From positions 5,648,501-5,712,500 of the forward strand of contig NZ_JAPEMI010000001.1 in the NCBI RefSeq assembly GCF_026342835.1: a stretch of 64,000 bases of DNA, read 5' to 3'. A model generated the notes under the pieces. It ran no database searches, had not been told where the DNA came from, and was given only the letters and a program-made list of their open reading frames with translations. Shown here piece after piece: positions 58,998-64,000 of the stretch; the stretch's first letter is position 1, and every line of letters starts with the position of its first letter. Origin of the DNA: Streptomyces sp. NBC_00154 (GTDB taxonomy: Bacteria > Actinomycetota > Actinomycetes > Streptomycetales > Streptomycetaceae). The position numbers and the translations under genes are program-made.

Positions 58998-59741
58998 TCA
59001 GGCCAGGAATCCGCGCAGCAGCGCCGCCGTGCCCGCGCAGTGTTCGCGCATCACGGCGCGCGCCGCCTCCGCGTCCCCGTCGAGCACCGCCTCGACGAGC
59101 GCGGTGTGCTGATGCTGCGAGTGCTCCAGGTTCCGCACGAGCAGCGGTATGCAGTCCAGCAGGTCGTTCACGGTGGCCCGGACGGCCGCGTACTGCGCGG
59201 TCAGGGAAGCGGAGCCGGACAGCTCGGCCAGTGTCAGATGCAGAAGGGTGTCGCGCCTGCGGTAGTCGGGCAGAGGTGCATCGTGTGTCGCCGCCAGAGC
59301 CGTACGCAGCCGTTCCGCGCCCTCGTCCGTCAGCCCGTGCGTGGCGCACAGTTCGGCCGCGCCGGTCTCCAGCACCTCACGGAAGCGCAGGACGTCCTCG
59401 ACGTCGACGGCCGCCACCCGGCGGCGCAGCTCGTCCTCGCCGGGGCTGTCGGTGCGGGGGAGTACGAAGGTGCCGCCGTACCTCCCTCGCCTGCTCTCCA
59501 CCAGCCGCTGGTCCTGAAGCACCTTCAGCACCTCGCGCAGCGTGACCCGGCTGATCCCGAGCAGCTCGGCCAGTTCGCGCTCGGCGGGCAGCCGCTCGCC
59601 GCCGGGCACCAGCCCGAGCCTGACCACCTGGAGGATCTGTTCGAGTGCCTCCTCGAAGCCGTTGCCCGCGCGCACGGGCCGCAGCAGGGGTCGCAGTTGC
59701 CGCGCGGACCCGTGCCGGCCGGACTCGCTTTCCTGCGCCAC
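58998..59741 (-). CDS. GntR-family regulator (FadR subfamily)
   Basis: 247 residues from GTG 59741. Winged helix at about 28-98 (FEEALEQILQVVRLGLVPGGERLPAERELAELLGISRVTLREVLKVLQDQRLVESRRGRYGGTFV) and an FCD ligand domain (FREVLETGAAELCATHG, LHLTLAELSGSASL, HTALVEAVLDGDAEAARAVMREH) with the His/Asp/Glu set of metal-binding FCD domains. Divergent from glnA4 with a 75-base gap, so most likely it represses the glnA4-aldh-sdr operon until an amine intermediate binds. Confidence 0.92.
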   Translation of the reverse strand: MAQESESGRHGSARQLRPLLRPVRAGNGFEEALEQILQVVRLGLVPGGERLPAERELAELLGISRVTLREVLKVLQDQRLVESRRGRYGGTFVLPRTDSPGEDELRRRVAAVDVEDVLRFREVLETGAAELCATHGLTDEGAERLRTALAATHDAPLPDYRRRDTLLHLTLAELSGSASLTAQYAAVRATVNDLLDCIPLLVRNLEHSQHQHTALVEAVLDGDAEAARAVMREHCAGTAALLRGFLA

Positions 59742-59816
59742 GTCCCGTCCTCCCTTCCCAACAATGGTTCTTGCCCATACCTTATGACTTCCGGCTGACC
59801 GAAGGAGGATCTTCCC

Positions 59817-61178
59817 GTGGCAGACCGCACACCCCCGCTCGAGGTCGAGGAACTACGGCTCCTCGTCGAGAGCGGTGAGATCGACACCGTCGTCCTGGCC
59901 TTCCCCGACATGCAGGGACGGCTGCAGGGCAAGCGGTTCGCCGCCCGCTTCTTCCTCGACGAGGTGCTGGAACACGGCACGGAGGGCTGCAATTATCTGC
60001 TCGCCGTCGACACCGACATGAACACCGTCGACGGCTACGCCATGTCCTCCTGGGCGCGTGGGTACGGCGACTTCGCCATGCACCCCGACCTCACCACCCT
60101 GCGCCGTGTCCCATGGAACGACGGCACGGCCATGGTCATCGCCGACCTCGCCTGGGAGGACAGCTCACCCGTCGTCGCCGCGCCCCGCCAGATCCTCCGC
60201 CGCCAGCTGGAGCGTCTCGCCGAGCACGGTTTCACCGCGCATGTCGGCACCGAGCTCGAATTCATCGTCTTCAAGGACACGTACGAACAGGCGTGGGACC
60301 GCAACTACCGCGACCTGACTCCGGCCAACCAGTACAACATCGACTACTCGGTCCTCGGCACCGGCCGCATCGAACCCTTGCTCCGTCGCATCCGCAACGA
60401 GATGGCGGTCGCGGGCCTGACGGTCGAGTCCGCGAAGGGTGAGTGCAACCCCGGACAGCACGAGATCGTCTTCCGGTACGACGAGGCCCTGGTCACCTGC
60501 GACCAGCACGCCGTCTACAAGACCGGTGCCAAGGAGATCGCCGCCCAGGAGGGCGTCGCGCTCACCTTCATGGCCAAGTTCAACGAGCGCGAGGGCAACT
60601 CCTGCCACATCCATCTCTCCCTCCAGGACGCGGACGGGCGCAACGTCATGGCGGGCGAAGCGGGCGGCATGTCCCCGGTGATGCGCCACTTCCTCGCCGG
60701 ACAACTCGTCGCACTGCGCGATTTCTCCCTGCTCTACGCGCCGAACATCAACTCGTACAAGCGCTTCCAGCCCGGCTCGTTCGCCCCGACCGCGGTCGCC
60801 TGGGGCCACGACAACCGCACCTGTTCGCTCCGCGTCGTCGGCCACGGCCGCTCGACCCGGTTCGAGAACCGGCTGCCCGGCGGTGACGTCAACCCGCACC
60901 TCGCCGTCGCCGGTCTGATCGCCGCCGGCCTGCACGGCATCGAGCAGAAGCTCGAACTCCCCGAACCCTGCGAGGGCAACGCCTACACCACCGCGTACGA
61001 CCACGTCCCCACCACACTCCGCGAAGCCGCCGAACTCTGGGAGCAGAGCGACCTGGCGAAGGCGGCCTTCGGCGACGACGTCGTCGCGCACTACCGCAAC
61101 ATGGCGCGCGTCGAACTCGAGGCATTCGACGCAGCGGTGACCGACTGGGAGCTCCGCCGCTCCTTCGAACGTCTGTGA
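59817..61178 (+). CDS. glnA4: Gamma-glutamyl-amine ligase, GlnA4-like (glutamine synthetase family)
   Basis: 453 residues from GTG 59817 with GAAGGAGGA upstream. GS-type ligase: VLAFPDMQGRLQGKRFAARFF, GYGDFAMHPDLTTLRRVPW, GTELEFIVFKD, ESAKGECNPGQHEIVFRY, NSCHIHLSLQD, NSYKRFQPGSFAP and ENRLPGGDVNPHLAVAGL. The residues for ammonia binding of true GlnA are replaced, as in the amine-using members. By synteny (next to ALDH, GntR and GATase) it corresponds to S. coelicolor GlnA4 (SCO1613), reported as gamma-glutamylethanolamide synthetase. Overlaps the ALDH frame by 4 bases if that begins at 61175. Confidence 0.88.
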   Translation: MADRTPPLEVEELRLLVESGEIDTVVLAFPDMQGRLQGKRFAARFFLDEVLEHGTEGCNYLLAVDTDMNTVDGYAMSSWARGYGDFAMHPDLTTLRRVPWNDGTAMVIADLAWEDSSPVVAAPRQILRRQLERLAEHGFTAHVGTELEFIVFKDTYEQAWDRNYRDLTPANQYNIDYSVLGTGRIEPLLRRIRNEMAVAGLTVESAKGECNPGQHEIVFRYDEALVTCDQHAVYKTGAKEIAAQEGVALTFMAKFNEREGNSCHIHLSLQDADGRNVMAGEAGGMSPVMRHFLAGQLVALRDFSLLYAPNINSYKRFQPGSFAPTAVAWGHDNRTCSLRVVGHGRSTRFENRLPGGDVNPHLAVAGLIAAGLHGIEQKLELPEPCEGNAYTTAYDHVPTTLREAAELWEQSDLAKAAFGDDVVAHYRNMARVELEAFDAAVTDWELRRSFERL

Positions 61179-61186
61179 GGCACTCC

Positions 61187-62551
61187 GTGACCACCGAGCA
61201 CCAGGTACTCAACCCGGCGACCGAAGAAGTCGTCGCGATCGTCCCGGCCACCACCGCGGCCGAGGTCGACACCGCTGTGCGCCGGGCAGCGGCCGCCCAG
61301 CGGATCTGGGCGGCGATGGCCCCCGCGGACCGCGCGCGCCTGCTGCGCCGTTTCGCCGCGGCCGTCGACGAACACCGCGAGGAGCTGGCCCGGCTGGAGG
61401 TCCGTGAGGCCGGCCACACCCTCGCCAACGCCCGGTGGGAAGCGGGCAACGTCCGCGATCTGCTCGAATTCGCCGCCGGGGGAGTCGAGCGGCTCAGCGG
61501 CCGGCAGATCCCGGTCCCCGGCGGCATCGACCTCACCCTGCTCGAACCCCTCGGCGTCGTCGGCGTGATCGCGCCGTGGAACTTCCCCATGCCGATCGCC
61601 GCCTGGGGCGTCGCCCCCGCCCTCGCCGCAGGCAACGCCGTCCTGCTCAAACCCGCCGAGACCACGCCGCTCACCGCTCTGCGGCTCGCCCGCCTCGCCC
61701 TGGACGAGGGCCTTCCCGAGCATCTCTTCCAGGTGCTGCCCGGAGCCGGTGCCGAAACGGGCAACGCCCTCGTCGAGCACCCAGGCGTCGCCAAGATCGT
61801 CTTCACCGGCTCCACCCGGGTCGGCAAGCAGATCATGGCCAGGTGCGCCGAGCGTGTGAAGCGGCTGACCCTCGAACTCGGCGGCAAGAGCCCCAACATC
61901 GTCTTCGCCGACGCCGACATCGAGGCCGCCGCGGCCGCCGCACCCATGGCCTTCCTCGACAACGCGGGCCAGGACTGCTGCGCCCGCACCCGCATCCTCG
62001 TGCAGCGTTCCGTCTACGACCGCTTCCTCGAACTCCTCGCCCCGGCCGTCGCCTCGGTCGTCGTCGGCGACCCGTCCGACGAGAAGACCCGGATGGGGCC
62101 GCTGATCTCCCGGGCCCAACTGGAACGCGTACGGTCGTACGTCCCCGAGGGTGCGACCGCGATCCGGGGCGGCGCACCCGAGGGCCCCGGGTTCTGGTTC
62201 CCGCCGACGGTGCTGACCGACGCCCGCCCCGACTCGCCCGTGGCCACCGAAGAGGTCTTCGGACCGGTCGCCGTCGTCCTGCCCTTCGAGGACGAAGCCG
62301 ACGCCGTCCGGCTCGCCAACGCGACCGAGTACGGCCTCGCCGGCTCCATCTGGACCCGAGACGTGGGCCGCGCGCTGCGGGTCTCCCAGGCGGTCCAGGC
62401 CGGCAACCTGTCCGTCAACTCCCACTCCAGCGTCCGCTACTGGACCCCGTTCGGCGGCTACAAGCAGTCCGGTCTCGGCCGGGAACTGGGCCCCGACGCC
62501 CTCGCCGCCTTCACCGAAACCAAGAACGTCTTCATCAGTACGGAGGCCTGA
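61187..62551 (+). CDS. Aldehyde dehydrogenase
   Basis: 454 residues from GTG 61187 (MTTEHQVLNPATEEVVA) with TGAGG six bases upstream; GTG 61175 is four codons earlier. NAD-dependent ALDH: APWNFPMPIAAWGVAPALAAG, KPAETTPLTALRL, FTGSTRVGKQIM, LELGGKSPNIVF (general base Glu), NAGQDCCARTRI (catalytic Cys) and EEVFGPVAVVLPF. In this operon it should oxidise the gamma-glutamyl-aldehyde formed from the amide of ethanolamine or a similar amine. SDR follows after 6 bases. Confidence 0.93.
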   Translation: MTTEHQVLNPATEEVVAIVPATTAAEVDTAVRRAAAAQRIWAAMAPADRARLLRRFAAAVDEHREELARLEVREAGHTLANARWEAGNVRDLLEFAAGGVERLSGRQIPVPGGIDLTLLEPLGVVGVIAPWNFPMPIAAWGVAPALAAGNAVLLKPAETTPLTALRLARLALDEGLPEHLFQVLPGAGAETGNALVEHPGVAKIVFTGSTRVGKQIMARCAERVKRLTLELGGKSPNIVFADADIEAAAAAAPMAFLDNAGQDCCARTRILVQRSVYDRFLELLAPAVASVVVGDPSDEKTRMGPLISRAQLERVRSYVPEGATAIRGGAPEGPGFWFPPTVLTDARPDSPVATEEVFGPVAVVLPFEDEADAVRLANATEYGLAGSIWTRDVGRALRVSQAVQAGNLSVNSHSSVRYWTPFGGYKQSGLGRELGPDALAAFTETKNVFISTEA

Positions 62552-62557
62552 ACCAGC

Positions 62558-63346
62558 ATGACCACCGACACCGAGAACATCTGCCGCCGCCTGGTCGGCC
62601 GCACCGCCGTCATCACCGGCGCCGGCAGCGGCATCGGCCTCGCCACCGCCCGCCGCCTGGCATCCGAGGGCGCCCACGTCGTCTGCGCGGACATCGACGA
62701 GACCGCGGGCAAGGCCGCGGCCGACGAGGCCGGCGGCCTCTTCGTACGCACCGATGTCACCGACCCCGAACAGGTCGAGGCGCTCTTCAAGGCCGCGTAC
62801 GACACCTACGGCTCCGTCGACATCGCCTTCAACAACGCGGGCATCTCGCCGCCCGACGACGACTCCATCCTCACCACCGGACTGGAGGCCTGGAAGCGCG
62901 TCCAGGACGTCAACCTCACCTCCGTCTACCTCTGCTGCAAGGCCGCCCTCCCCTACATGCGGCGCCAGGGCCGCGGCTCGATCATCAACACCGCGTCGTT
63001 CGTGGCCGTCATGGGTGCGGCCACCAGCCAGATCTCGTACACCGCGTCCAAGGGCGGCGTGCTCGCCATGTCCCGCGAGCTCGGTGTCCAGTTCGCCCGC
63101 GAGGGCATCCGGGTCAACGCGCTCTGCCCCGGGCCGGTCAACACCCCGCTGCTCCAGGAGCTGTTCGCCAAGGACCCGGAGCGCGCGGCTCGTCGGCTGG
63201 TGCACATCCCGGTCGGCCGGTTCGCGGAGGCCACCGAGATCGCGGCGGCGGTCGCGTTCCTCGCGAGCGACGACTCCTCGTTCGTGAACGCCACGGACTT
63301 CCTTGTCGACGGTGGAATCTCCGGCGCGTACGTCACGCCCGTCTGA
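62558..63346 (+). CDS. Short-chain dehydrogenase/reductase
   Basis: 262 residues from ATG 62558. Classical SDR: TGAGSGIG at 20-27, DVTDPEQ, NNAGIS, catalytic Ser and SYTASKGG (Tyr-x3-Lys), PGPVNTPL and the C-terminal DFLVDGGISGAYV. In the pathway it could oxidise the hydroxyl of gamma-glutamylethanolamide to the aldehyde used by the ALDH. Last gene of the operon. Confidence 0.9.
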   Translation: MTTDTENICRRLVGRTAVITGAGSGIGLATARRLASEGAHVVCADIDETAGKAAADEAGGLFVRTDVTDPEQVEALFKAAYDTYGSVDIAFNNAGISPPDDDSILTTGLEAWKRVQDVNLTSVYLCCKAALPYMRRQGRGSIINTASFVAVMGAATSQISYTASKGGVLAMSRELGVQFAREGIRVNALCPGPVNTPLLQELFAKDPERAARRLVHIPVGRFAEATEIAAAVAFLASDDSSFVNATDFLVDGGISGAYVTPV

Positions 63347-63444
63347 CCGGCCCGTCGTCGCGCGCGTGCTCATGGCTGCACGGCCGCCCACGTCAAACCG
63401 CCCGCCCCGGGCTCCCGTTGAAGGCGGAACCCTAGAGTGGAGGC

Positions 63445-64000
63445 ATGAGCAACGCGACACCGCCCGGCTGGTACCCGGACTCCGCAGCCCCGGGCACCGA
63501 CCGGTGGTGGGACGGCACGGCATGGACCGCTCACACCCGGCCGAGCACGCCCGCACCGCAGCAGCCGGTCCCACCCCCGTACGCAAGCGGAGGCAGCGGC
63601 GGCGGGGGCGGCATCCGGATCGTGACGACAGCGACGGCGGCCCTGGTCGTCCTCGGCGCGGCCGTCACCGGGGCCGTCCTGCTGGGCCGGGACGACGGCG
63701 GTACGGAACCCAAGTCGTCCGGGCCGACCCGCTCCGCACCGCTCCCCACCGCCACCACCACGTCCGGCGGGAACGGTCCGGCGACGGACCCGACACTGCT
63801 CGTCGACCAGCTCAACGGCATCACCCTGCCGATCCCCGACGGCTGGGAGAAGCCGGAGAGCACGGTCGACAAGGCGCTCACCATGCGCACGGTCGACTCC
63901 TACACCTGCCCCGGCGACTCCTCCGCCTTCTGCTACCACGGCACGGTGACCACCCGTACGGCGAGCGAGACGGACCTCACTTCCGCCGAGGCCCTGGCCG
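63445..64000 (+). CDS. DUF2510 single-pass membrane protein, 5' part
   Basis: Begins at ATG 63445 and remains open at the window edge (185 residues visible). Starts MSNATPPGWYPDSAAPGTDRWWDGTAWTAHT, the DUF2510 motif (PGWYPDP...RWWDGxxWT), then a Gly-rich linker, one transmembrane helix (about 53-75, IVTTATAALVVLGAAVTGAVLLG), and a Ser/Thr/Pro stalk leading to an outside domain. TAGAGT seven bases before the start and AGG one base before it suggest a leaderless or short leader. The function of the family is not known. Confidence 0.85.
   Translation, partial: MSNATPPGWYPDSAAPGTDRWWDGTAWTAHTRPSTPAPQQPVPPPYASGGSGGGGGIRIVTTATAALVVLGAAVTGAVLLGRDDGGTEPKSSGPTRSAPLPTATTTSGGNGPATDPTLLVDQLNGITLPIPDGWEKPESTVDKALTMRTVDSYTCPGDSSAFCYHGTVTTRTASETDLTSAEALA

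Overview
The window is high-GC actinobacterial chromosome, almost certainly Streptomyces. It carries the Pup-proteasome locus in the order trmI - ferredoxin - arc - dop - pup - prcB - prcA - pafA - FKBP - FKBP - pafB - pafC - tatA - tatC - lipid kinase - Ski2-like helicase. Many GTG/TTG starts, TAGGGT-type -10 boxes, long GC-rich terminator stems and a DmdR/IdeR-type iron box fit this assignment. There are no rRNA or tRNA genes. It reads as a chromosomal-arm stretch of ordinary genes with two small mobile insertions.

Layout. 1-20.9 kb: tail of trmI, a small secreted/anchored protein, a ferredoxin, then the pupylation system: ARC unfoldase with C-terminal GQYL, Dop, Pup ending GGQ, PrcB with its propeptide, PrcA, PafA ligase, and the WYL regulators PafB/PafC. 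A convergent/divergent LacI-MFS pair sits between prcA and pafA. Two FKBP isomerases, TatA/TatC, a diacylglycerol-kinase-like enzyme and the helicase follow. 21-29.7 kb: an LLM flavin oxidoreductase, then a leftward operon for urea/guanidine nitrogen (two DUF1989-type proteins, biotin-dependent urea or guanidine carboxylase, allophanate hydrolase) with a divergent TetR. 29.9-34.9 kb: an SPW-repeat membrane protein and a leftward operon of an unknown protein, an IPNS-like 2OG-Fe(II) oxygenase, an APC permease and an ADP-ribosylglycohydrolase-like enzyme. The two operons carry nearly the same 26-bp operator upstream, which I consider the best lead in the window: they look like one regulon for releasing and burning a guanidino- or urea-type nitrogen source.

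35-40.5 kb: a SigK/RskA-type ECF sigma and anti-sigma pair with photolyase, a membrane molybdopterin oxidoreductase and a fasciclin lipoprotein. Matching SigK-like promoters (CCAATCC-N15-CGAA core) precede sigK and the oxidoreductase. 40.5-43.2 kb: PadR regulator plus a DrrAB-type ABC exporter. 43.2-46.9 kb: an ABA4-like protein and a membrane protein whose 11th codon region is split by a 1,387-bp IS701-family element (16-bp perfect inverted repeats, CTAA target duplication), divergent from a MerR gene. 47-50.6 kb: iron-box-controlled siderophore-interacting protein, 5'-3' exonuclease, and a large serine recombinase with a start-less gene fragment (integration scar). 50.8-54.6 kb: glycine-betaine ABC transporter with a permease fused to two substrate-binding domains and a terminator-like hairpin in its leader. 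54.7-58.2 kb: XRE-cupin regulator, metal-receptor-like protein, TDT/SLAC1 transporter and LysR. 58.2-63.3 kb: glutamyl-amide catabolism (GATase, GntR, GlnA4-like gamma-glutamyl ligase, aldehyde dehydrogenase, SDR). The window ends in a DUF2510 membrane protein.

All functional names come from reading motifs and synteny by eye; no database search was run.
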